A stretch of DNA of 64,000 nt, from contig JADNYV010000098.1 of the NCBI GenBank assembly GCA_015501055.1, positions 62,001 to 126,000 on the forward strand, in the 5' to 3' direction. Below the pieces are notes generated by a model. It had not been told where the DNA came from. It saw only the letters and a program-made list of their open reading frames with translations, and did not search any database. This DNA is from Mucidula mucida. Lineage: Eukaryota; Basidiomycota; Agaricomycetes; Agaricales; Physalacriaceae. This document shows positions 26,210 through 37,635 of the stretch, one piece after another (position 1 is the stretch's first letter; each line of letters starts with the position of its first letter). A program made the translations under genes and the position numbers.

Positions 26210-29196
26210 ATGCAGTCTGATAAGCATTGCCGCTCTTCTCTCCAACCAAACAACCCAGCAGCAAAAGATGGATCTAGCTCTCCGACTCCAAGGACACGCC
26301 AGCCCTCGTAGTCGACACTCAACATGACCTCTAGTACCTTGCTAGATCGTGGCTCTGGGACAACGGCGCCTTTGCGTACAGGAAATGGTGAAGTGTATAC
26401 TCCTTACATCACGTCAGTAGGACTGACTTTCCGGTAGCGAACGATTCTTTCGATTACGAGCAGAAATACCCCCCTGATGAAGAGTTTGAAGAAATGTCAC
26501 CGAAAGCTAGAGCTTTCAAAGTGTACGTTGATGAATCCGCAAAGATGGACTTTGAACTAGTCAATTGCTGGCGCGAGGGGTTAGACATGCTTTTGATTTT
26601 TGTGAGTAATCCTCGTTCGCGAGCTACCAGTATTGAAGGAACTCCAGGCTGCCCTTTTCTCTGCCGTAGTGACTACGTTCATCGTCCAAACCTGCCAGTC
26701 TTTGCAAATGAACAACGCTGAAGTCGGCAACTCTCTGATGTCGGAAATGATCCGCGTCCAACGTGCTATGGTCTACGGGGCTAGCGCAGTCGAAGCCGTC
26801 TCACCAGCAGTCACCTCTTTCACACCCAAGACTGCAGATCGTTGGGTGAACGGATTATGGTTCATGAGTCTTGGGTTGAGTCTAGCAACAACATTACTTG
26901 CTGTCCTAGCTAAACAATGGATTCACCAATATATGACCATACCTTCCGTGTCACCTCGCACCCGCTGCCGTATTCGGCACTTCCGGTACAGAGCCCTCGA
27001 GAAATGGCGTGTACCAATCATCATCGACCTTCTCCCAGTGCTCATGCACGCTGCACTGGGGCTATTCTTCATTGGGCTTGTTGTCTATCTCCGCTCATTG
27101 AGTACCGCCATGGCAGTGGGGATGGCAGTCATCGGGGGAGTAGCGTTCACCGTGTACCTCGTCACCACCATTCTCCCAGTCTTATATCCCGATTGCGCAT
27201 ATAAGACGCCGCTCTCAGCTCATTCTTTCACCATGTTTTCCTTCCTACGCCAACACAGCTTACGTTTCTTTCGTCTCAATCGCACTGGCGTTTGGAAATT
27301 GCAGTCCCTACGCGATATCGAATTGGACACTGTTGAGGGACAAGGTCACGCTCTCGACGCATCCGCCATCGGCTGGTTGTTCAATATCAGTTCAACCTTT
27401 CCATCCAAAGCATCATGATACAGGCGCTAAGTAGCCTACCGCTTCAGAGTATCCCAGTCATCGCTCAGGCCGGTCCCGAAGGCATTCCTTCCGTTCTGAA
27501 AGCGATTAACGACGTTTTCCACCTGGACCAACCTGTTGCCCGGTTTGAGAGGTTACAGCGTGCTGCCTTGCGATTTCAACACCAGGTCCCCGGCGTGTCC
27601 GTGATGACTTTCTGTAAAGAGCCGAGCAACCATAGCAGCTTCTGCGATACGCGTTCCGCAAGAGAGCTAGTCAAAGACAGTCTTTTGTGCCGCTTGAATA
27701 GTCCCTCGGAGTTCGATGTTGTTCACTGGGCCAACATCTTCTCCACCGCTGTACAGAACGGGATTGATTGGCTTGAGATTGATCGCGATACGCCTTCCAG
27801 AGTGTGGTCGGAGCTCCTCAGATGCGCCGTTTCGATTCACGTCTGTGCTCGCTGCAACTGTGATGGAGAAAAGCACCCCCTATTGACCTTCCCCTCGAAT
27901 GACCGTGACACACCTCTCTGCATAGATGAATACGACCTCGCCACCAACGGAACGTCTCGCAATCTCCGCTGTGCACTATCGGTGAACATGCGGCCTTTGC
28001 TTCTGAAATGGGTGTTACGCGTTGGCTTCCCCGACGCGGAGCGCTGTGAAGAAGATTACACCAACAATCTCCCGATTGATATGTTCTTGTGTCTTCTTAT
28101 GGTACAGATGCCGTCCATCCAGAAAACCTCGTCCTTATACAGAACTTGGGTGACTGACAATCCCGCTTTGCTGGCCATTGTCAAGCATCGTCCATCGCTG
28201 TTCCGCGAGGTTCTGGACACGATACGCGGTTATACGCACAACCTCTACATCGCCGGCCACGCAGAGGTCAACCAAGCTACCTTGATCGCCCTACAAAATG
28301 TCATGCGATCGGACGCCTTCGGCAGCGGTACCATTATAACTCTGGAAGATGAAGTCGTCATTGTCAAGAGCGTATTCGAAGGCCTCAATTGGCGCCTTCA
28401 TCGAATGGGATCACATGACCGTATGTTTTCTTGGCTCACCTCACCAATCACCCGCAAAGTTATCCGGATAGCTTTTGAAGATCTCGATGATACGGTGCAG
28501 CTGCTCAGTAATATCATGTCATATCTGCTATGTTCCAGTCAGCATTTCCGGGCAATCGAAGCCATGTATACGCATCTTCTCGAGCGACACTGGTTGCAAG
28601 GCTTAGCGGCCAACTTCACCTCTTTTGAGAATCCTTGTGGACTCGACGATGCAGATGCTCCACGGCTACATGTATGGGAGCCTGAAACCGGAGTATTGGC
28701 CGCCTCGTACGTCGATGGTTTGGCAGTTCTTGCGAGTCATTCCCCGGATGTATATGGCCAAGTGTTAACTGACCTCGGTACATCTGACCATCTGTCCACG
28801 ATTTGCAAGCTTCTGCTTCTCTCTGACGTGGAGACACAGTCGAAATTGTGGAAGCTGGCGAAGATTGTCAAGACTCAGGCTATTGGGGATTGGAATCTGT
28901 GTATGGAGGAATTAATATCCTTCTCTGTGTCAGATCAGGCAGAAGATATGTATGCGGAGCACCTTAAATTCCCCAGCGTCGGCCTTGGTGGTCGCCCTAC
29001 CACCAGCGTACCACCGTATCTACTTGAGACCATCGTGGATACGCTGGATGAGGATGTCGCACGCCAGTGCTATTCGCATCCTACCGAACAATCGCACGGT
29101 GTAAGTAAAGATGCTTGTCTCTCAGAATCACAAGGTCCGCTCACGCTCTACTAGCAGGAGTATGTAGAACTTATCTCTTACTTCAAAGGGGTGTAG
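26210..29196 (+). CDS. DUF6535-family transmembrane protein, copy 3 (nonsense in exon 1 and one frameshift)
   Basis: It has the same four-exon plan as copies 1 and 2: about 26210-26387, 26438-26601, 26648-29100 and 29158-29196. The ancestral ATG (MQSD) is at 26210, but a TAG at 26309-26311 interrupts exon 1. An in-frame ATG at 26324 could rescue a shortened product. DUF6535 features: WREGLDMLLIF, then AALFSAVVTTF, WVNGLWFMSLGLSLATTLLA, AKQWIHQY, IIDLLPVLMHAALGLFFIG. One base is lost or gained near 27,385-27,395: the frame IGWLFN runs to a stop at 27,418, while the conserved reading NLSIQSIMIQALSSLP continues in the next frame to 29,100. The C-terminal region is otherwise well conserved with copies 1 and 2. 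Probably a recently inactivated paralogue, or a consensus error. Confidence 0.78.
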
Positions 29197-29356
29197 ACGC
29201 GGTGGGACTCCATATATGAGAGCGAAATTTGAACAATGGACGATGACCCCGACGTGATGCAAACCCATCTAAGACAGTGCTTCAGGCCAGCGATGTAGTC
29301 CTCAGGCTGAATCAGACACTGAACACAAAACATCGAATTGCGCAAGGAATCGTACA

Positions 29357-30029
29357 TTACATCCCATAGATATTATACGGCAGATCCGTGTTTCCTCCCC
29401 AGATTCTGGGCCCTTGTGGCCCGCTATCAAAAAGAGGGATGATAGCTTTCGGCTTAACATTGAACGATGTCGGCACAATAGATTGATTCACCACCTTCTT
29501 TGAAAGTCTGGACGTGGCAGACGCTACCTGTCCACGTTCCTCGCACTGAATAAAGATAGAGTCAAATGAAGAACAAATAATGAAGAGCGAATCGTACGGT
29601 ATTGCACCAAAAAATGTCGTCACCACACGCATTAAAGCGGGGCAAGTCATATTCGAACTGGAGACAGTAATAGCACTGCCTTCGCAGTCCTTCTTCTGGG
29701 ACAAGAACTTCAACTTCGTAGCAGGCCACGATCTCTCCTGTCCCCGGGATGGTCTCACTACGCATGCGGCCTGTTCGTCGCGCCACCTGTGGTTCAGCGT
29801 CCAGCAGCATATGAATTGGACAACCAGAGCGTAGAGGACCGTCCGGAACGCAATCGGCACCCAGGTGAGTCCAGAACGCGTGGTTGCACTTTTCTGGGGC
29901 TTCTACACGATCAATGGCCTCGCGTAGATTCGGAGCAGAAGGAGATTTCGTTTCATTCAGAGGATAGTAGAGGCGATGACCTTCAAGCAAGCCATACGTG
30001 TGCGTCGAGTTCAAGCACCATCTAGCCAT
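29357..30029 (-). CDS. Hypothetical Cys-rich protein
   Basis: Two minus-strand exons (30029-29598 and 29545-29357) join through a 52-bp GT-AG intron and encode about 206 residues. The first exon has several cysteines (EKCNHAFW, GADCVPDG, RSGCPIHM, QCYYCLQF, NACGDDIFWCNT). The second adds CEERGQVAS and ends in a basic-then-polar tail (GGNTDLPYNIYGM). No signal peptide or known domain was recognised. A TATA box lies 45 bp upstream of the start. It is divergently arranged with the GH92 gene, and the two share a 396-bp intergenic region. The frame is clean, so it is probably a real gene. Confidence 0.6.
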
Positions 30030-30425
30030 AATTCAGTGTAATTAGGCTGAGTCAAAAGGAATCGATACCTATCTTTATATCTCGAGAGACAGAGAGGGAG
30101 GTGGAGAAAGTGTCGCGAGTGGAATTCAAGGAAGGCGCTGACAGTCATTTCTCGTTGAAGATTGATGAACTATAGTGCGCAGTCAGTGGATAGACCCACT
30201 ATATGGCGCAGTGTTACTGTTTGTGGTAATGTGGACGTGGAAACACGTTGAACAGCTGCATCGCCATGGGCGTCGCATTGAAACCGCCCCAAGCAAGGGC
30301 GGAGCATCGGGCCGCAGCTACGCGATCTTGGCGCGTGACGTCAGGGTCAAGCCCTAACCCAAGAAGCTAATTTGCTCTGTCATGAACGGTGACCTGGACT
30401 GCCGTTCTGCTCATACTCAGATACA
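30030..30425. other. Shared divergent promoter region
   Basis: 396 bp between the start of the minus-strand Cys-rich gene and the start of the plus-strand GH92 gene. No other gene is seen. Confidence 0.5.
30074..30080 (-). promoter_or_regulatory. TATA box of the 29,357-30,029 gene
   Basis: ATATAAA on the minus strand, about 45 bp before the ATG at 30029. Confidence 0.45.
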
Positions 30426-33348
30426 ATGCGGGACATAGTCCTCATACTGCTATGCGCTGGGATGTCGTATGCCGCCTCAAAATTCTCCGCAGGAGCGGCC
30501 AATGTACGCCTCGTCAATCCTCTTATTGGAAACACGGGACCAGAGCCCAACTTTGCGGGTGGAATGATACCCTCTGTCGCACCACCTTTTGGAATGACTC
30601 GTTGGGTCGCGCAAACACATCAGAACTGGGTCTCTAAAGTGCCGTATAATTACTCGGATTCGGAGGTCATTCATGGTTTCGTGGGTACACACCAGCCAGC
30701 CATCTGGATGGGCGAAAGTGGACTTGTCGGTGTCGTTCCAGGCCAGAGCCCCGAGCCCGACGGCAAAATTAATGGACTTTTTGAAGAGCGCGGACTCCAG
30801 AAAAAGGCCGACACGGAGTTCTTTGGTGTCAGCCTTTACGAGGTTGAATTGGACGCGGGCAATGACAGCGGTTCCATCGGCGTCCAGATGACTGCAAGTA
30901 AGTATTTGGCAACTCTACGTCCGATCGTTACTCAATGTTGTCAGCGTCTAGGGTCAGCCATCTGCGGTTCACATTCAAAACAGCGACGACGTGGCATCCG
31001 TATATCTTAATACAAGCCTCGCGACCGTCTCAATTATTTCATTCGACACCTACGTCTTCTCATTTCAATATTTCGTACCCCGAGGTCTGGTCAGAATCTT
31101 TCCCGCTGAGAAGCAGATATGTGGTTACAACTCGGAGATGCAGGACTGGGTGATTGCCCCCGTCTCCAGCGTCAAAGCGCAGGGTACGGGTCATGGCGGC
31201 TTCAAAGGATGGTTCTGTGCACGATTTGATACCGCCTTTGACGGTTTTGGGGTCGTCCAGGGCACAGACCAACACGAGGGTCTGAGAACAGGCTTTGGTG
31301 CAGAACTCAGTGCCTACGCGAGATTCGAGTATCCTTCTGACGACTCGGAGGAGCTTGTTGTCAATGTACGAGTAGCGACTTCGTTCATTTCGATGGCGCA
31401 GGCACTCGTCAACTTGCAAAACGAAATCCCGGATGGCACCACGTTCGAAGAAACCGAAAAGGCGACTCGGGACGCTTGGGAGGAAAAGCTTGGTCGTATC
31501 CAGGTCGAAGGCGGGAGTGCAGATAACCAAACTGTGCTAATGACAAGCGTATTCCATGCACTGCAGGTAGGCGTTGCCCGCCTTGTTCTATCATCTCTTT
31601 ACTCATGCCTTTCAGTATCCGTACGAGACCCACGAGTATGGTCGCTACTATTCTGCCTATGATGACCAAGTGCACGATGGCGATGCATCGTACAATGGAT
31701 ATTCAATCTGGGATACATATCGTGCCGAATGGGGTTTCTTGTTACTGTTTGCGCCGGAACGCGTTCCTGGTATGATACAGAGTATGCTACAGGATTACCA
31801 GGAAGGCGGATGGCTACCTATGTGGAAGAATATCATGGGTACGTTCATCTGCAGTTCGCATGAACGAATCACTAACTGTCAATCTCCATCTAACAGAGAC
31901 GAATATCATGATTGCGACTCACGCTGATTCGTTGATATCGGAGGCGATTTTGAAAGGCTTTGACAGTGGGTTTGATCTTGATCTGGCATGGGAGGCTGTC
32001 TGGAAAGATGCGGCTGTACCCCCGGAAAGGGATTGGGAGGTGCGATACGAAGATAGGGAAGAGGTTGGTATTATTTATATCACGACGTTTTCGCATTTAC
32101 TCACCTCTGGCAGGGTGTAGAGTACGAAGTTCGCGCCGGACTATCTTCTTCGTATGCGCTCCCAGACAAAGGCTGGGTAGCGGATGATATTCATTCGGAA
32201 AGCGTTAGTCGGACGCTGGGTTATGCGTGTGAGCCAACGATTCTGATTTCTCCGCTTAACTAAAGCCTGTGTCGATAGACGATGATTACGCGCTCGCCCT
32301 ATTAGCAGCCCATCTAAATAAGTCGAATGATGTCACTAGGCTTTTGCATGACCGCGCGATGAAGGCACCGTGGCTAATCTGGAACAGCGAGGCGACGTCG
32401 CAAGATGATTATGCGTCGGAAGCGGATCAGAAGAGGTTTGAGGGCATGACGAATGGCTTTGTCCAAGCCCGGAATGCGAACGGGACCTGGGCTGGTATGT
32501 TTTGTGAACGAATTTGTGCATCAGACTTCCTACACATTTCAGATCCTACGGATGGGTTTACTGAAGGCGACAAATGGGCATACTCCTTCGACATCGTGCA
32601 TGACATCCCGGGGCTTATTGAGAGACGCGGTGGGAACACAGCGTTTGTGAGGAGTCTGAATGAACATTATGATGGTGGCTGGGACTGGTTCGGAAACGAA
32701 GTAGGTATTTGGTTTGGTGGCATAGAGCGTGTGCTGATGATCTCCAAGCCCTCTCACCACATCCCGTATCTATACGCCCTGGCGGGTCGACCCGACTTGA
32801 CACAGCAACGAGTAAGAGAAGTTGTTGGCGCCAATTTCAATGCGACTCCCTTTGGCCTGAGCGGAGTAAGACGCCTATGCGAGTCAACGCTTTATACTGA
32901 TTGTTATATTCTAGAACGAAGACTGCGGCCAAATGAGCGCGTGGTATATATTCGGTGCCCTCGGTTTCTATCCTGTGAACCCGGTGTCAAAGGAATACGT
33001 CTTTGGATCGTGCGTCTCTCGACTTTCCTCGTGGGTACTGAAGCTAACAGATCGTTCAGACCGTTCTTCGATAGGCTAACGTTACATCTTCCCATTCCAG
33101 CGCATTCAAACCCCGCAGCGGATTCGAAGTTCTATGATGCCGAGACGCACTCGTATCGTCTGACTGTGGAGGCATTCGGAGCGCCCAGTACACCGTATGT
33201 TGAGGAAATCCGCGTCAATGGCAAAATCCGCGAGGAACCGTTTGTCAGATGGGAGGAGATTCGCAGAGGTGGTTCAATCAGATTTGCGATGAAGACCAGC
33301 CATCCGTCATCTGCGCCTGATCCAGACGTTCTTCACGAGGAATTGTAG
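30426..33348 (+). CDS. Secreted GH92 alpha-mannosidase, one apparent frameshift
   Basis: Ten exons fit: 30426-30897, 30945-31566, 31616-31838, 31897-32073, 32114-32228, 32279-32494, 32543-32700, 32748-32865, 32915-33009 and 33060-33348. A signal peptide (MRDIVLILLCAGMSYAAS) leads into VNPLIGNTGPEPNFAGGMIPSV. Other GH92 hallmarks: PPFGMTRW, GYSIWDTYRAEW, YAYDDYALA, GNEPSHHIPYLYAL across an exon joint, and NEDCGQMSAWYIFGALGFYPV, which includes the acid residue region. GH92 enzymes are Ca-dependent exo-alpha-mannosidases that trim alpha-mannans or N-glycans, so this one probably acts on mannose-containing polymers outside the cell. In exon 2 the frame changes at a CCCC run (31078-31081), between WHPYILIQASRPS and RIFPAEKQICGYNSE, a one-base loss. 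Otherwise complete. Confidence 0.88.
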
Positions 33349-34458
33349 GGACTTGTCTTCTGCCGTTGGATGTTTTCTGATGCTCGTAGATGAAGACTCT
33401 TACATACCAAGGTTTCTTACGGAATGTCCTGATGTGGCTGCTTGATCCCCCGTAGATCGTCTATGATTGGTGTACAGTATTTCAACTGTATCTGAGTTTT
33501 TCTGACGCTATGATGTCGGATTAGATGACAATCAGTTTCTGGCTGTGTACATGGGTGATTTTGTGCTAGACAGATTGATACTCGTGGGTTGTCGACTGCA
33601 TGATGATGGTATGATGAACGTTCCGGGATGCCGTATATAAAGTACGTCTTCTTTTCTTTTTGATGTTCTGAACGTAACCTTGTGTTGTAGGTCCCTGCAC
33701 ACTGCGTAAAATGCGCTGTTACATCAAGTCCAGTGACGTGTGCGAGCATTATTGATATGGTCTGGCAAACTGTCGAGGTCAGCCGTTAGTCTTGATATAG
33801 TCTTCTGCCAGTAATGGACAACCTCGGATAGATTTTCCAGCACCGCAAAGTCATCGCACTCAGATCGGAGAGAGAGGATTTGCGGAATGGAGTAAGATGA
33901 ACAATTGCATCGCCGCTGTCCGCTTCCGGTGTTGACGCTTCGTAGCGTCTAGATGAGAAACAACCGTATGATCAAGGTGTTTTTCAGGAAAGTCACTTTT
34001 TACTGACTTGCAGTCTACCCTGCACCTGTGGTCGCGTTCCACTTGGTGCGGTGCGGTCTCTTGGGCGCGAAGGTTTTCTGACAGACACCATTCAATATCG
34101 TGCACAAGAATATCTGATGCTTCCTCTTCCTATCACTGTTGGTGGCCTTGGACGCTTACTATCTTCAGGCTTTTAACTCCCGAGATCAGTTGGATGATAA
34201 TGGATCAGATGGCTCAGACTGCCTGGAATGGTGCGAAGCCGGTTCATATATATGGAGGTAGAAAACGAAACTTTTTCGCCCGCTGCCTCGTAATTTTCAA
34301 GCGCGTCTTTCCTAGACTACACCTCGACTATCGATGGGGGTCAGTATACAATACGTGCATGACCTGAACGCGGTGTTCGGGCATGTCACGTTAGATTATA
34401 GCCAGTCTGTTGGCTTCTTTGTTGACGAAGTCCTTTGGCTAACGTTTCCAAAAGGATC
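33349..34458. other. Intergenic stretch between GH92 and P450 genes
   Basis: No supported gene. The 3' part may contain an unrecognised 5' exon of the P450 gene. Confidence 0.4.
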
Positions 34459-36345
34459 ATGGTTGCTGCCTTGTTCGTGGTTACTCTCCACCTGGTTGTC
34501 CTGCTTCGCAGGATGAACGACATGGATCCCCTCCGAGATATACCAGGCCCGTTTCTTGCTCGATACACTCCACTATGGCTTGCGTTCCAGGCACGTATGG
34601 GGCGACGTTATCTCGCTGTTCACGAGCTACATCAGGTACCCAGAGATTCTTCACTCTGCGCCTCTTTTCACTCATGTGTTCTCATGTGTAGAAATACGGC
34701 GCTTTTGTGAGAATTTCTCCGAACCACATTTCGGTTGCCGACAAAGACGCCATACCAGTTGTATATGGTCAGGGAATTAAAGCTTTCAACAAGTCCGAAT
34801 TTTATCGCGCGTTCGTCGGGCACGAGCCTTCCGTGTTCTCTACCATGGACCGCCAAGATCACGCCCAAAAACGACGGATGGTCTCGGCGACGTTTTCTGC
34901 CAAATCTCTCTCACAGTTCACCGATTACATGCACATTATCCTAAGCACATTCGTCAGCAAGGTAGATGCCATGTGCGAGGCCGGCGACTATGTCGATGCA
35001 CTGCTGTGGTTCAATTATCTTGCATTTGATGTTCTTTCTGATTTGGCGTTCGGAGAAGCAATCGGCATGGTAAAAAATGTAGGTCCGCCTGGACGTGCAG
35101 AATTTTCACTGATCTATGTTTTCAAATAGGGTAGTGATGTCGTGTCTATTCAACGCCCCGATGGAAGCATCGCGCGTGAACATGCGATTACGCTCGTAGA
35201 TGAAGTGCGTGGGTTCTATATCCATGGTACAATCCTCATGAAGTCCCACAGCGTGAACACTTGGCCGCCGTGCTCGGATTACATCCCTGGTTCAAAACGC
35301 TTTCGAGATTCATTCCGGATCCATTCTTCATACGCGGAAGGCACTGTTCCCAAGGACTAGAATCGCTAGCGCGTCGGAGAGTGATGCAACGCCTCAAATC
35401 GCGCACAGACAGGAATGATATCTTGAGCAAGATCATCAAAGCTCGTACGGATAATCCGGAGGATCTGACGCCCAGACAAGTCACGCAGTTGGTCGCAGAA
35501 GCTGTGACGCTCCTGTAAGTTCGCTCGGCCATTCTTTGGACTTCGAAATCATATTGACCCGAATTGTGCGTAGAATTGCTGGATCTGATACCACATCTAA
35601 TTCAATGACTGCGATTCTTCACCTTATTATAATGCATCCACGTGTTCATCGAAGCTTCTTTCCATCCTGGAAGAGGCCTACCATGGGGATAGTGCTGATA
35701 TCACGTACGGCCACGTCAAGGATATGCCCTATCTTGATGCGACCATTGATGAAGGGTGTGTTTATCTGTGAACTGCAATCGGAAGGATGCTGACGTGGTT
35801 GGGATAGATTGAGATTGTATGCCACGACCGCCATTGGTCTCCATAGATCCGTCCCAGAGGGTGGCGCTTACTGTTGCGGTCGATTCTTTCCGGAAGGGGT
35901 GAGTGGGTATGACATTCAGTCGATGTATGTTCATGTTCGACCGACAGACTGAGATGTCGGTACCGGCATGGACCATCCAACATGACCCCCGCATTTGGGG
36001 CGATCCGGAGGTGTTTCGTCCTGAACGCTGGCTGGAGTCGAGGGATCTCAAGCCATACTTACTGACGTTCGGGAAAGGTCCACGGGCATGCGTGAGTACA
36101 ACTCCTTGCGTTCTTCAAAGCTTTACTTACGACGTATGCTAGCTTGGCAGGAAGTAAGGTTCTATCATGCAACGTCGAGACTTCTACTAACAACGAAGCG
36201 TAGTCTTGCGTACATGGAAATGCGGCTGGTCTTAGCCACGGTACTACTTCGCTATAACGTCCAATTACAGTCGCCGACATTGGAAACGACCGAAGGATTC
36301 ATGCACAAGCCCCTGAAGATGATGGTCAAGTTTTCGAGACGATGA
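34459..36345 (+). CDS. Cytochrome P450, benzoate 4-monooxygenase-like (CYP53 type), one apparent frameshift
   Basis: Nine exons: 34459-34635, 34692-35078, 35130-35204, 35252-35514, 35574-35755, 35808-35898, 35954-36091, 36143-36153 and 36204-36345, about 488 residues. An N-terminal membrane anchor (MVAALFVVTLHLVVLL) is followed by the proline hinge DIPGPF, I-helix AGSDTTSN, ExxR (EGLR) and PERW. The heme loop FGKGPRAC + LGRN has Cys as ligand. The stretch ARYTPLWLAFQARMGRRYLAVHE plus VRISPNHISVAD points to the CYP53/benzoate para-hydroxylase group. Those enzymes act in the ER with a reductase and detoxify or catabolise benzoate and related plant aromatics. Exon 8 is only 11 nt and codes for part of the heme loop. 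One base appears lost at 35,650-35,657 (HRVHR then KLLSILEEAYHG in the next frame). Confidence 0.87.
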
Positions 36346-37635
36346 TGACAGACAACAGTTTGAATATATTGATGATTTATTCCTGTATTGGTAGTCGATG
36401 TACTTTGCAGTGTACAGTATTGGATAGATGTATATACCAGTTCCGCTCTCGTTCGATCCTCGATCCTAGCTGGTCCTGCCCCTCCATTTCGCCTACGTCT
36501 TGTACTATATGTCTACTGGGAATGCTTGACCCAGAATCGGCTCAGACAATCCGTGTTTGTTCCGCTCTTTAAGATGCATTGAAGGTCAAGCTCACGATCA
36601 TGATTCGTTGCAACAAGTAGTAGAGCGTCCCGGGTACATCTGCAGGAAGGGGTTGCCTGGGGGGTGCACAGGACAGAGGAGACCAAAAATCTGGTCCAAC
36701 AAATCATGATGAACTTGGACGTTTATCCGCCGAGACACGCATCTGTACTTAAGATGTAGCTAGGAAGTTAAAATGCTTAAATGGTACAATTGCTGCCCAA
36801 AAATCAAAGTCACAGTAGACGCGTGTTCTGGCAAGTCTCATTTCAACTCCCGTCTCCGCTCGACGCACGCGTTTATATTCCCCGTTTCTCCTCCCAGAAC
36901 AACCCGGCAGATCATAGCATATCAGGAGTTGCATACGGGAGAACATCACAGAGAGGACTCACTGGTCTCGTGCACCACCTCGCACACGCCTTGCAGGACT
37001 GCGCATCATCAGAAAGTATCTAGTTGTATCCATACCGTACTATCCGCCGTCCGGATATAGAGAGAGAAACACGCCGTAGATGATGATGTGCTTTGTAAAG
37101 TCAAGCCACCTGAGATCGCCAGCCACCTTAGCTTTTAAAACCGACACAGAGGTTTCCTTCAAAAAGCCAAACGGACAGCACGCGTAGCCAAAAAGCGGCA
37201 ACGTGACTTGAGCGTGACCCGCGTCTTGTCATCAACCACCACTTTCGCGTCAAATGGCGTCTTGCTTCTTTGTGCAAAGCCGCAGTATAACCCTGGTATC
37301 CTGACCATCTAACCCCGGAAGAACAGAGGTGCTACGACAGGACTTCCTCGAGCGCTATTCCCAGGGGAGGCAGGGGTAGTATTCTTGACGATCATTTCGT
37401 GAACCACAGACCGTCGTGTCCAAGGCGTATTCATTGAAAGGGTTTATTCCCTCAGAGGGCGTCACTTCGCTCTCTGATAAGGAAGATAGGGCCTTCTATC
37501 TTCACGCATCAATCACGTCTTCGGTACCCAGGATGAGACGTCTTGGTAACACTGCCAGTACAAAACTCGCTGAATTCGATCCAGGAAATGGTGGGTCTCC
37601 TGTAACCTGCTACTCCCAGGCTTCGCTGCGTGGTC
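36346..37635. other. Intergenic stretch between P450 and Dal5-type MFS gene
   Basis: No supported gene; only short shadow frames on both strands. Confidence 0.4.

Noticed and set aside
30477..33095. Minus-strand open frames opposite the GH92 gene
   Set aside because: They are shadows of exons with strong GH92 motifs on the plus strand.
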